A stretch of DNA of 64,000 nt from Candidatus Poribacteria bacterium (GTDB lineage: Bacteria > Poribacteria > WGA-4E > WGA-3G), in the NCBI GenBank assembly GCA_022823085.1, contig JAJDXV010000141.1:1-64000 (forward strand), in the 5' to 3' direction. The notes beneath the pieces are model-generated. The model saw only the letters and a program-made list of their open reading frames with translations, was not told the origin of the DNA and made no database searches. Shown here piece after piece: positions 25,602-34,855 of the stretch. How positions within the stretch are numbered: the stretch's first letter is position 1; every line of letters starts with the position of its first letter. The position numbers and the translations under genes are program-made.

Positions 25602-26712
25602 GAGGGTGTTTCATAAATCGTTATTTTTTATCGAAAGACGGTTTTGATGTGTGTGACATTTCGCGTCGGTAACTCACATCGGACATTCATTAACATTGCG
25701 AGTTGTAACAACACGGTGCCAATGCCCAAAAAGGTGGAAACATACGCCAGACCTCGTATCCGTAAAGGTTTATGCGCCCCCGTGATTGACAAGAGTTTGC
25801 TCAGCAAATCAAAGACGGGTTCAATGGCAACTTTTCGTGCTGCCTGCCATGTTCTGACTTGTGTTGCGGTATACAACGGGTCTGCTCCTAAAAGTGCGTT
25901 TGCCTCTACGAGCGTCGTCTTCGGGGTTAGCAAAAGCACGTCGTCTTTGGCAAAAGCGACTTGGCGTTTTTTATCAATATACCCGTTATCAGTGATGATA
26001 CACCGCACGCCTTTTTCAAGCAGTCGGTCTTTTTTGGCATCCAAGACCTTCCGTTCGTTGACGTTGGCGGGGAGGACGTGAAACATCACAGGGAAACCGT
26101 TGCGGATGCCGGTGAGATGAAGTCCGTATCCATACACCCATCCGTGATACCCGCTTTTCGACCAAGTCGCCGTTTTATCAACGCCTCGTAAGTTTTTCGG
26201 CAGATGCCCGTTACGACGATCCTTCTGATGCCAGACGGGGCCCGCAGCTTTGAACAAACTTTTATCTTCATAAACGACTTCTTGAAGAAACCCGGCTGCC
26301 TCGGCGAAACGTGAGGTTGCGACATATTCGGTGAACGTCTGAAGTTTAGGGGTCAACGCTTTATATCTGCGTCCGAGCGTCACATGAGACGGACACGCCG
26401 GGAGTCGACATCTTTCAAGCATCAGTGGATGGTGAAATAAGTAATCCTGCTGTGCGCGCATAGCGGTAATCCCTTTCAGGGTCATAACGGCGTAAAAAAC
26501 GATGAGCGAAGCATCGGTATAGGTCTGGGGTCTCCCCTTTTTAGAGACTTTTTCTTCGGTTGTTGAGAACTCGTCTAACATTGAAAACAAAAATGTGATA
26601 TACTCTCTCATGTCAGGATACTGCATGGGTATCTCCTTCACTTTATGTGCTATAAAATGAAAGGATACCCAGTATCCTGACTTTTGACAACTATTATTTA
26701 TGAAACACCCTC
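25602..26712 (-). mobile_element. Complete insertion sequence (1111 bp)
   Basis: TIRs GAGGGTGTTTCATAAAT/ATTTATGAAACACCCTC; 8-bp TSD ATATAATT at 25594-25601 and 26713-26720. Confidence 0.93.
25628..26641 (-). CDS. DDE transposase (IS4/IS5 superfamily-like)
   Basis: YEDKSLFKAAG, IITDNGYIDKKRQV and the RIRGLAYVSTFLGIGTVLLQ tail, inside defined IS ends. Confidence 0.88.
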   Translation of the reverse strand: MKEIPMQYPDMREYITFLFSMLDEFSTTEEKVSKKGRPQTYTDASLIVFYAVMTLKGITAMRAQQDYLFHHPLMLERCRLPACPSHVTLGRRYKALTPKLQTFTEYVATSRFAEAAGFLQEVVYEDKSLFKAAGPVWHQKDRRNGHLPKNLRGVDKTATWSKSGYHGWVYGYGLHLTGIRNGFPVMFHVLPANVNERKVLDAKKDRLLEKGVRCIITDNGYIDKKRQVAFAKDDVLLLTPKTTLVEANALLGADPLYTATQVRTWQAARKVAIEPVFDLLSKLLSITGAHKPLRIRGLAYVSTFLGIGTVLLQLAMLMNVRCELPTRNVTHIKTVFR

Positions 26713-26804
26713 ATATAATTATTTTTATTGAAAGTAAAAAGTATTTTTTTCTTTACAAAAAAATGCTTTTTTGCTATTATTTTGCTTGAAAAGGAAAAAT
26801 CGCT

Positions 26805-27020
26805 ATGCGCACCATCAATTCAGACGCATTTTATGATGCCTGCTTGCTTGCGTTTCAAGGGGTTCGGTATGAAGATATCGGTGAACGTCTCGGTGTCTCT
26901 CGCGTGACCGTTTCCAACTGGGCACAACGCCCCGAATGGAAAGAACTCCAAAAAGAACTTCATAAAAAAAAACGCCAGCAGGTGATTGATGCTGTCCTCG
27001 GAAACGAAACATCAACGTAA
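26805..27020 (+). CDS. Small HTH protein (terminase-small-subunit/homeodomain-like)
   Basis: YEDIGERLGVSRVTVSNWAQRPEWKELQKEL. Confidence 0.6.
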   Translation: MRTINSDAFYDACLLAFQGVRYEDIGERLGVSRVTVSNWAQRPEWKELQKELHKKKRQQVIDAVLGNETST

Positions 27021-27186
27021 AAAGAAAGGGGGAATCCTCCCCCTTAGATGTTTCGGATGTGTTACGATGCGGATATTTTCTTTTTCTTGACGATTTTTCC
27101 CGTGTTTGGTAAAATCGTTTTTGGACGTGGCTGCCTCTCATCTTTTGAGGTGCGTAGAAGGGGATAGGTCCCCCATCTACGCGGCA

Positions 27187-27264
27187 CAGTCACAGAATTG
27201 GTATGACTGCGCTAACCTAAATTATAGCATAAAATCATTGATTTTGTGTATTTTTTAGGTTAGC
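27187..27264. repeat. Consecutive inverted repeats
   Basis: CAGTCA/TGACTG (27187-27209) then GCTAACCTAAA...TTTAGGTTAGC (27211-27264) containing AAAATCA/TGATTTT. Confidence 0.7.
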
Positions 27265-27368
27265 ACCTTATATTAGAATAAGAGGATTGCTGCGTTACGC
27301 AAAAATGCTTACCATTTTTGTTTGCCATCCGCTTGCAATTCTCAAAAAAACAGGAGAATATACAAGTG

Positions 27369-27806
27369 ATGACACATCAACCTAAAAGAGTGGTTGCTTT
27401 ACTACTCTTATTGACACTTCCGACCCTTCTTTTAATTTCACCTCTTGCGATTTCTCATACTTATTGCAGTGGATGCCCTGGTACAGGGGAGTCCGGTGTC
27501 TGTGAATATTGTCAGTCTGATCACCCCTTCGGTAGTCATGGATCAGAGGCCCCGCCACCCCCGCCACCCCCGCCACCCCCCACACAGGAAGACTGCGATC
27601 AAGCAAAAGAGGATTGTGAAGATGCAGAGAAAGAAGCAAAAGCGGCTTGGAAAGCTGCGGGTATCGCTTGTTCGGTGGCTGCCGTAGAACCAAGCCCAGC
27701 GGGTGAACTTGTTTGTGCTGCCGCGACTGCAAACGCCTGGGCAATGACAATTCGTGCCGGATATATCTGTTCAAACGCAGCAGATTTATGCAGTCGGGTT
27801 GAGTAA
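27369..27806 (+). CDS. Secreted Cys-rich protein with polyproline tract
   Basis: MTHQPKRVVALLLLLTLPTLLLISPLAISHTYCSGCPG...PPPPPPPPPPTQEDC. Confidence 0.55.
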   Translation: MTHQPKRVVALLLLLTLPTLLLISPLAISHTYCSGCPGTGESGVCEYCQSDHPFGSHGSEAPPPPPPPPPPTQEDCDQAKEDCEDAEKEAKAAWKAAGIACSVAAVEPSPAGELVCAAATANAWAMTIRAGYICSNAADLCSRVE

Positions 27807-27874
27807 TCCTTGATCTAATTTTCTGGGGCGTGCGTGGTCATCGCTACGTCCCATTTTCTAAAAAGGAGTTTCTT

Positions 27875-29053
27875 ATGACTCAACGTCAGAAGAATGCTGT
27901 CCTTATCGGTGTTGTCGGTACTCTCTTAGCCTTGTTTACTTTTCGCCAAAATCTGAGTCACGCGATCTTCAGCGTTAGCAGTGTCTGTTTCGTCGCTGTT
28001 TCCACTTTTTTTTATAAAGGAAAATGGTTTCCAAGTTGGACATGGCGAGTCCCTCGTTTGCCTCGCTGGACATACATTGTGTTTGCATTTTTTTTCGTCT
28101 GTGGTGCCCTTTGGTTCTATTTCGAAGGCTCGCCTTTAATCCTGAAAGAAGTAGAGATACCTGTTTCTGAGGAAACAGAACAAATCGCTCCCATAGAGGA
28201 AACACGCCGTAGAAAAAAGAACCCCGTGCAGAAAAAGATTGTCGCACTCTTGACAGATGACAACTTTACAGAATCAATGTCAACAATTACCACGGATGGC
28301 AAGGTACCGGAACACCTTACCTCTATGTCAAAATTCCAAGACTACCTTGTAGAAGGTGGAATCACAGAGGTTAAAAACGTTGACCTGACGAATCACTTTC
28401 TAAAAATATTCCAAAAATACTTTCCTGGGAAAGTCCCTTCTGATTTAGATGTTGAGATGAAACGGCAATTAATCGAGATAATTGAAAAAATGGGGTACGA
28501 ATCTGGACACACTGCATTTCAGGAAGTCCGAGAAAACGCTATTTGGCTTGCGGCTCGGTTCGACCCGACTTTGGATATGGGTGCTAAACTCGGAAGATGG
28601 CCAGAATTTGTTCTATCAGACGATTTCGGAGACACGGGGAGAAGGGAAGACATAACCGTGTCATTTCCATCTCAGAGACCCGACACCGCTGCCCCTCCTC
28701 GTGCCATACCCTTACAGGATACTCCTGCTATTGAGGTCTCCGAGAACAAACTTCCCCCGAAGGATGTCTCGCTACAAATACCAAACGAGAACATCAGAGA
28801 AAACACGGCAGAAGTACAAGGCACGCCAGAAAATCCTCTGACCTTTGAAGACTTTGAAGACTTTGAAGACTTTGAGAATAGGTTTCTAAGACAATTGGAT
28901 CGAGAAATTATTTCACCACAGCGAGTCAACGCTGCAATGCAAACCTTGAATCAGTACGGTTATAAAGATGGGCTCGAGAGACTCAAGGCATCTGACCCAG
29001 AGTTTGCTAGTGCAATCCAACGCTTCATCGAAAAAAAACAAGAGGTTGATTAA
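27875..29053 (+). CDS. Membrane protein of unknown function
   Basis: Predicted N-terminal TM helices; tight junction with the 29054 ORF. Confidence 0.6.
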   Translation: MTQRQKNAVLIGVVGTLLALFTFRQNLSHAIFSVSSVCFVAVSTFFYKGKWFPSWTWRVPRLPRWTYIVFAFFFVCGALWFYFEGSPLILKEVEIPVSEETEQIAPIEETRRRKKNPVQKKIVALLTDDNFTESMSTITTDGKVPEHLTSMSKFQDYLVEGGITEVKNVDLTNHFLKIFQKYFPGKVPSDLDVEMKRQLIEIIEKMGYESGHTAFQEVRENAIWLAARFDPTLDMGAKLGRWPEFVLSDDFGDTGRREDITVSFPSQRPDTAAPPRAIPLQDTPAIEVSENKLPPKDVSLQIPNENIRENTAEVQGTPENPLTFEDFEDFEDFENRFLRQLDREIISPQRVNAAMQTLNQYGYKDGLERLKASDPEFASAIQRFIEKKQEVD

Positions 29054-29317
29054 ATGAAAGATACGCATTTCTTATACAGTGTCGCTGTATTCGCGGTTCT
29101 TGTCATCACATCAGTATTTATTGCTTACGCGACAGACACCCTACCGAGACATACGCCAAGAGAGTTGTCAACATTTATAACTCAACGGATACCAGAAAAG
29201 AAAGATTGTGACTGCTGTTCGGAGAAATTACAAGAGCCTCTGGAAAAAATAAAAGCGCAGATATTGGAGAACGAAGATATCAATAATGTATGGGTGGAAC
29301 TTCTTGAGCAGCAATAA
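29054..29317 (+). CDS. Small membrane-anchored protein
   Basis: N-terminal hydrophobic helix; overlaps the next ORF. Confidence 0.5.
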   Translation: MKDTHFLYSVAVFAVLVITSVFIAYATDTLPRHTPRELSTFITQRIPEKKDCDCCSEKLQEPLEKIKAQILENEDINNVWVELLEQQ

Positions 29318-30173
29318 GATACATAAAATACTCAATAAGATCATAAACCTTGATAGACGCATCATCTTCGTTTTTGTCGCGCTTGCTGTTATTATCCCAA
29401 CACTTTTAAAACCTCGCTTACCTGTTTCGGTCTCCGAACCGACACGGGCAGTTTATGATTATATTGAAGCCCTGCCGCCCGGTGCGATCGTGATGATGTC
29501 CTTCGATTTCGGTCCCTCGTCAATGCCGGAGCCGACTTCGATTGCCAAAGCAGTTTTACGCCACTGTTTTGATAAAGGGGTCCGAGTTATCGGTATCACG
29601 CTTTCCGCTGAAGCCGTTCCATTAGCAGATTCAATACTCAAGGAGATCGCTGGAGAAAAAGGGGCGGTGTTGGGTGAAGATTATAGTTATTTAGGGTTCC
29701 GCCCCGGTAGTGTTGGTGTCATACTCGCTCTCGTAACTCAAATCGCCAGTGTCTATAAAACAGATTATAGCGGAACGCCTATCGTTGAAATACCTTTAAT
29801 GCAACACGTGACGAACTATAATCAGATAGATCTATTGTTAGTTCTCGCGAGTGGAGACAGCACCGAAAGTTGGATAACTTATGCAGGCACAAACAATAAT
29901 ATGAAGATTGCCGCGGGGACAACTGCAGTCATCAGCACACAACTGTATCCGTACTTACAGTCTGGGCAACTTGTTGGGTTACTCAACGGATATTTAGGCG
30001 CAGCGGAGTATGAACAACTGACGGGAGAAATAGGAGAAGGTACGGTCGGAATCAATAGTGTAACTTGGGTGTATCTTTTTATTGTCGGACTCATAATTAT
30101 AGGCAATATTATCCACTTTATTGAGTATCAACGACAGAAACTGCAACTCTCCGATAGCAATATCGTATCGTAA
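29286..30173 (+). CDS. Membrane protein of unknown function, N- and C-terminal TM helices
   Basis: IIFVFVALAVIIPTLL and WVYLFIVGLIIIGNIIHFI. Confidence 0.6.
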   Translation: MYGWNFLSSNKIHKILNKIINLDRRIIFVFVALAVIIPTLLKPRLPVSVSEPTRAVYDYIEALPPGAIVMMSFDFGPSSMPEPTSIAKAVLRHCFDKGVRVIGITLSAEAVPLADSILKEIAGEKGAVLGEDYSYLGFRPGSVGVILALVTQIASVYKTDYSGTPIVEIPLMQHVTNYNQIDLLLVLASGDSTESWITYAGTNNNMKIAAGTTAVISTQLYPYLQSGQLVGLLNGYLGAAEYEQLTGEIGEGTVGINSVTWVYLFIVGLIIIGNIIHFIEYQRQKLQLSDSNIVS

Positions 30174-30402
30174 CCGAGAAGGCGCGTCGGATTGCTATAC
30201 AGATACTGTGCCATCCCGTGATACGTACTCGCAGTGCTAATCGCTGAGTCTACCGCAGACGCAAGACTCGAACTCCCATACGAAGAGAGAAACGCACGGA
30301 GCGTCAACCCCGCCGTATTGGCAAGTGTTGTCTGTGTCGCTGACGACAACGAAGAAATCAGGATCGTTTGCAGAGAACCTAATGAACCGCTACCACGACC
30401 TT

Positions 30403-30600
30403 TCAGGTCATTCGCAAGCGAACATACCGATCCCTTTCTCGCAGATACTCGTCTATTAGCTTCTCAAGTCGATCTTGTTCGGACTGCGCGTTCGCTATAT
30501 CATCAAGTGCACTCTGATCGGTCCCATGGGCGGAGACATCAGAGACAACAAAGCAGCACACCAGCGAAAGTAAAAGCCCTATCGTGAAAATATATTTCAT
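30403..30600 (-). CDS. Small secreted protein
   Basis: MKYIFTIGLLLSLVCCFVVSDVSAHG; 4-nt overlap with the upstream ORF. Confidence 0.5.
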   Translation of the reverse strand: MKYIFTIGLLLSLVCCFVVSDVSAHGTDQSALDDIANAQSEQDRLEKLIDEYLRERDRYVRLRMT

Positions 30601-31358
30601 CGGTTCTCCTCCTCTTGAAGCTGCTCCCTGTACGGATTTCGTGGCTTCGGTCCGACAGTGATCTGACTCGCGATTGCGTCAAATTCATCGGCGGCTTTAC
30701 AGAGCTGCGACAACTGTTCACTGTTTAACTTCGGTATCGGAGACCGGGACCTTACAAAATCCAGATACGGATGATTTAACGCTATGATCTGGTAACATTT
30801 GTCCAGATACGTTTCGTCTCCGGTTTCGTAATAAAGCCTACGGAAATGCTGTGCATCACCTCTGGCTTCTGTTACCAGATTCCGAGCGTTAACAAACGTC
30901 GCTTCGATGCTGTCGTCCTCATGAACCTTGTCAAACAGGTCAATGGAAGTCTGAACAGCCTTTTTGACCATTGCGATGTATTCTGGGCTGAGAATATCTT
31001 CAGAGAGCATTCGCTGCGCGGAACCCTGTTGCACTTGGGATGCGTTTTGCGTCTGGACAGCGGCAGACGGTTCACGGAATTGTGCTGTGGGTGGCTGCTC
31101 CACCGGTGGCTCGTGCGGCTCACCGTGCCACGTCCCATCGGCGTGGAAGTGTCCACCTTGCGAGGTATCACCCGCTTTGCCTTCGGTTGTTGGCTTCTGT
31201 TTCTCGTTCCATTGCGCGATGCGATCTTGCGTCTCGGCAAGTTCTTCTGCGCCTTGCTGCGCGACGTGCTGCATGTAAAGCAAAGAACCGCCAACACACA
31301 ACACAAAGAACGCTAACGCACCTATAAAGAGGCGGTTTTCAAAAAGGTCTTTTAACAT
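30597..31358 (-). CDS. Single-TM protein of unknown function
   Basis: LFIGALAFFVLCVGGSLLYM; HFHADGTWHGEPHEPP motif. Confidence 0.55.
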   Translation of the reverse strand: MLKDLFENRLFIGALAFFVLCVGGSLLYMQHVAQQGAEELAETQDRIAQWNEKQKPTTEGKAGDTSQGGHFHADGTWHGEPHEPPVEQPPTAQFREPSAAVQTQNASQVQQGSAQRMLSEDILSPEYIAMVKKAVQTSIDLFDKVHEDDSIEATFVNARNLVTEARGDAQHFRRLYYETGDETYLDKCYQIIALNHPYLDFVRSRSPIPKLNSEQLSQLCKAADEFDAIASQITVGPKPRNPYREQLQEEENR

Positions 31359-31403
31359 GTTAAAGACTCCTATTTTTCACCGATACACGTCTGCATCGGG
31401 GTA

Positions 31404-31536
31404 TTATTTGACGACTTCAGCACCAAAACCCGCACGATCTAATGCAGAAATTAGCACCGAACTTTTGACTTGACTTTTCACAACGACGGTTTGATCCGGG
31501 ATCGAGACAGAGACGATTTCTAAATCACCCTCATAA
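31404..31536 (-). pseudogene. Possible heavy-metal-associated (HMA)-like C-terminal remnant
   Basis: YEGDLEIVSVSIPDQTVVVKSQVKSSVLISALDRAGFGAEVVK* without a start codon in frame. Confidence 0.3.
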
Positions 31537-31601
31537 TATAATTAAAGCTACTAATATCAGGTTCTTTAGGGCAATTTTCACGTCTCGTTTCTGAATGCAG
31601 A

Positions 31602-31636
31602 ATTATGCACCTTTTTTAATCGAATTCGCGTCACTA
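31602..31636 (+). promoter_or_regulatory. ECF-type promoter P2
   Basis: ATTATGCACCTTTTTT...CGCGTCACTATA. Confidence 0.7.
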
Positions 31637-31739
31637 TAGGGAACGGAATTGATAGGGCACCTCTTTGAGGTTCGCAGACCTATCTATTCACGAACACGAA
31701 AACGCTACCAGTTCCAAATAGTTTTTCTGGAGATAATAG

Positions 31740-33467
31740 ATGAGAAATGATGATGTCGCCTTGATTCAACGTACCCTTGCCGGTGATGAGAACGCTTTCG
31801 CGAGTTTGGTTAGAAAGTACCAACAGCAGGTCCACGCATTCGCACGGCGGAAAATCGGGGATTTTCAGATCGCTGAAGATATTACACAGGAGACTTTTCT
31901 GCAGGTCTATCAGAAGCTGGAAACCTTAGACGATCCAACGTTGTTCTCACAATGGCTTTATACGATTGCGAATCATCTGTGTATCGCATGGTTCCGACAA
32001 AATCGGTTACAGACAGAACCGCTCGAAGAGGTCTGTATATTAGGTATAGAGAGAGAACCGTATTCCCGATATGTCGCCTCAGAACACGCGAAAATAGCTG
32101 CTGAAGCGCAGCGCGATCTCGTCGAAAAACTGCTTGCGAAGTTGAAAGAGAGCGATCGCAAGGTAATCACGCTCCACTACTTTGAAGAGATGACATCTTC
32201 AGAAATAGGCGAATTCTTAGGCGTATCCGAAAACACCATTAAAAGTAGGATCCGCCGCGCGAGGCAGCAACTCAAGAAATACGAATCTATAGTCGGAGAG
32301 GTATTAGGCATCACAATTGGAACGGAAGATCGCTATACCAAACATTTGAACGGAGGTATTCGGATGAAGCTAACTTTTGAAAAAGACAACCTTTTGTCGT
32401 CCTTACAAGCACTGCAGCGTGTCGCGAGTAAGCAGGATGCGCCGCTTCTCTCAAATGTTCTTATCCAAGCCGAGGATAGCACGATTGAGTGCATGGCAAC
32501 AGATGCGGAAATCGGTATCAGAATGAAGGTTGACGGGACTGTCAAAGAAGCGGGATCAATCCTTGTCTCTGCTGAAAAATTGGTGGACATCGTTAAAACG
32601 TGGCCCGCCGAGCAACCGATAGACTTGGCAACAACGAAAGACGATCACGTCGAAATTACCTGCGGGGATAGTGTACGCAAAATCGTTGGGTTTCCCGACA
32701 AAGCGTTTCCGCAACTTCCTGTTGTCGATACAGCAGCATTCGCTATTGATGGGGAAGTTCTACGGTCCGTTCTCCACAAAACGACATTTGCTGCAGCGAC
32801 AGACGATGTCCGCTACTTCCTAAACGGACTCTATTTTAAGCTTCTTGAAGATAGAACGGAAGTGGTTGCAAGCGATGCCATCCAGCTTGCGCTCACACAC
32901 TGTGAACCGTTCAGGTTATCCGAGGATAAAGATGGCTTCATCGTCCCGCTGAAAGCCGTCAAAGAGATTGAGCGAACCTTTGCCAACGCTCCAGAGATAA
33001 GAATCTCACGCATTGAGAACCAAATTCTCTTTGCAGATGAACACACCACGTTGACGACACAACTGATGGACGCTGAATATCCAGAGTATGATAGCATTAT
33101 TCCAAAATCTTTTGAGGGTCATGTTGTGGTGCCGAAAGCATCTATTATGGACATAACGCGTGATATTTTTGCACGCGCAAATCCGGAAAACGCTCTGGTC
33201 TGTTTAGAAATCAATCCGCAACAGATTCAAATCTCGGCGAAGACCTCCGAAACAGACGATGAAATACAGGAGACATTAGCAGCCGAGTCTGGCACGGGGA
33301 GCATCCGTATCGGTCTGAATGCACAGATGCTGATAGAGACCCTCTCGCATATTGAAACGGAGTCTGTATCGCTGGCGTTCACGAGTGCGATAGAACCTCT
33401 CGTTGTTAAACCGATTGGCGAAGAAGGACATATCTGCGTCCTCTGTGCAATGAAAATGGATTCCTAA
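31740..33467 (+). CDS. ECF sigma factor fused in frame to DNA polymerase III beta sliding clamp (DnaN)
   Basis: N-terminus MRNDDVALIQRTLAGDENAFASLVRKYQQQVHAFARRKIGDFQIAEDITQETFLQVYQKL; C-terminus MKLTFEKDNLLSSLQALQRVASKQDAPLLSNVLIQA...AEYPEYDSIIP...FTSAIEPLVVKP, about 368 aa. Confidence 0.9.
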   Translation: MRNDDVALIQRTLAGDENAFASLVRKYQQQVHAFARRKIGDFQIAEDITQETFLQVYQKLETLDDPTLFSQWLYTIANHLCIAWFRQNRLQTEPLEEVCILGIEREPYSRYVASEHAKIAAEAQRDLVEKLLAKLKESDRKVITLHYFEEMTSSEIGEFLGVSENTIKSRIRRARQQLKKYESIVGEVLGITIGTEDRYTKHLNGGIRMKLTFEKDNLLSSLQALQRVASKQDAPLLSNVLIQAEDSTIECMATDAEIGIRMKVDGTVKEAGSILVSAEKLVDIVKTWPAEQPIDLATTKDDHVEITCGDSVRKIVGFPDKAFPQLPVVDTAAFAIDGEVLRSVLHKTTFAAATDDVRYFLNGLYFKLLEDRTEVVASDAIQLALTHCEPFRLSEDKDGFIVPLKAVKEIERTFANAPEIRISRIENQILFADEHTTLTTQLMDAEYPEYDSIIPKSFEGHVVVPKASIMDITRDIFARANPENALVCLEINPQQIQISAKTSETDDEIQETLAAESGTGSIRIGLNAQMLIETLSHIETESVSLAFTSAIEPLVVKPIGEEGHICVLCAMKMDS

Positions 33468-33475
33468 CGAAAGAA

Positions 33476-34747
33476 ATGATTTTCATCGCATCCATCGCCG
33501 TGGCAATCAGAGCACTGCTTATAAACAAACTTCGTTCCTTACTGACGATGCTCGGCATTACAATCGGTATCGCAGCGGTGCTCGCAATGGTTGCTATCGG
33601 CGATGGGGCTAAAGAGATTATCCTTAAGGACCTCGAAAAAATAAGCGGGATTAACGTCTTCACAGTTCTACAGACCTCTTTCAAATGGGTCGCAGGTCGC
33701 CGGGTCCCAACTCGGAGCGGAGAATATCTTAACTATGGCGACGTGCTGGCAATCGAGCGGGAATGCCCATCTGTGCAGATTGTTGCCCCACGGATCCCAG
33801 AGTGGTCGCGGGTGCTGATACAAGCCCCAGATGGCACAAACATCCGTGCTGGCTATAACGGTGTAGATGAAGATTACGCCATAGCATTGGCATGGGACTT
33901 AGCAAGGGGACGGTTTATCTCTGAGGAAGACGTTAAAAATTCGACCAGCGTCGCTGTGCTCGGCGCGAATGTCGCGACGGCGTTATTCGGTGAAGTGTCT
34001 CCACTCGGAAAAGAGATCAAGATTGTCCGGCGTTCAACGAGTGGAATAAAAGAACGCCTCACTGTTATCGGCACCTTGGTGCCGCGTGGACGGAGTCTCG
34101 AATTCGGGTTCAGTTTCGACGATCTCGTTTTTATGCCGCTTACCACTGTGCAGCAACGTTTCACAGGCAACGACCGAATCCCGCAAATTGCTGTTCATGT
34201 ACACACCGTAGAAGATATGCCTCAAGCGATTGCGGAGGTTACAGCCGTTATTAGGAAACGGCACCGAAATCGAGACGACTTCTTTGGAACTTTCGACGTA
34301 CGCTTAGGCCTGGCACGCCTCATGAAGATCAGCACACTCATAAAGACAGCATTAGGCGGTATCGCCGGTTTTTCACTCCTTGTCGGTGGGATCGGCATTA
34401 TGAACATGATGCTGGTTGCTGTCGGAGAGCGGACCCGAGAAATCGGACTCCGAAACGCCTGTGGTGCGAAGCGGGCAGATATCCTATTACAGTTCTTAAG
34501 CGAATCTATTCTCTTGTGTAGCATCGGTGGTATACTCGGTATCGGTCTCGGTGTTTTCGCAAGCAAAGGGATGGCACATATCGCAGTGCGTATCGTGAAA
34601 ATTGTCCCTGAATGGCCCGCAGTTCTCTCCGTCCAATGGGCATTGATATCCGTCTTTTTTTCTATGCTACTTGGTGTCGGTTTCGGGTTGTATCCCGCCA
34701 TAAAAGCCATGCGGTTGTCACCAATTGAGGCTTTGCGGACTGAATGA
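33476..34747 (+). CDS. MacB/FtsX-type ABC transporter permease
   Basis: LRSLLTMLGITIGIAAVLAMVAIGDGAK...GGIGIMNMMLVAVGERTREIGLRNACGAKR. Confidence 0.92.
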   Translation: MIFIASIAVAIRALLINKLRSLLTMLGITIGIAAVLAMVAIGDGAKEIILKDLEKISGINVFTVLQTSFKWVAGRRVPTRSGEYLNYGDVLAIERECPSVQIVAPRIPEWSRVLIQAPDGTNIRAGYNGVDEDYAIALAWDLARGRFISEEDVKNSTSVAVLGANVATALFGEVSPLGKEIKIVRRSTSGIKERLTVIGTLVPRGRSLEFGFSFDDLVFMPLTTVQQRFTGNDRIPQIAVHVHTVEDMPQAIAEVTAVIRKRHRNRDDFFGTFDVRLGLARLMKISTLIKTALGGIAGFSLLVGGIGIMNMMLVAVGERTREIGLRNACGAKRADILLQFLSESILLCSIGGILGIGLGVFASKGMAHIAVRIVKIVPEWPAVLSVQWALISVFFSMLLGVGFGLYPAIKAMRLSPIEALRTE

Positions 34748-34783
34748 GAACATATTTTTACCCCCACCTAATTTCCTTCCGAA

Positions 34784-34820
34784 ATTATGCACCTCTTTTT
34801 AAATAACTCGCGTCTTTAAT
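34784..34820 (+). promoter_or_regulatory. ECF-type promoter P3
   Basis: ATTATGCACCTCTTTTT...CGCGTC. Confidence 0.7.
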
Positions 34821-34855
34821 TATAAGTGAACAAAAATGCATGCTGGAGTTTTTTG

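Noticed and set aside
30128-30349. 73-aa minus-strand ORF
   Set aside because: Frame is open upstream, but there is no credible start or RBS and it overlaps the convergent 29286 gene; left uncalled.
33406-33684. Minus-strand ORFs across the ECF-DnaN and permease genes
   Set aside because: Antisense to strongly supported coding regions.
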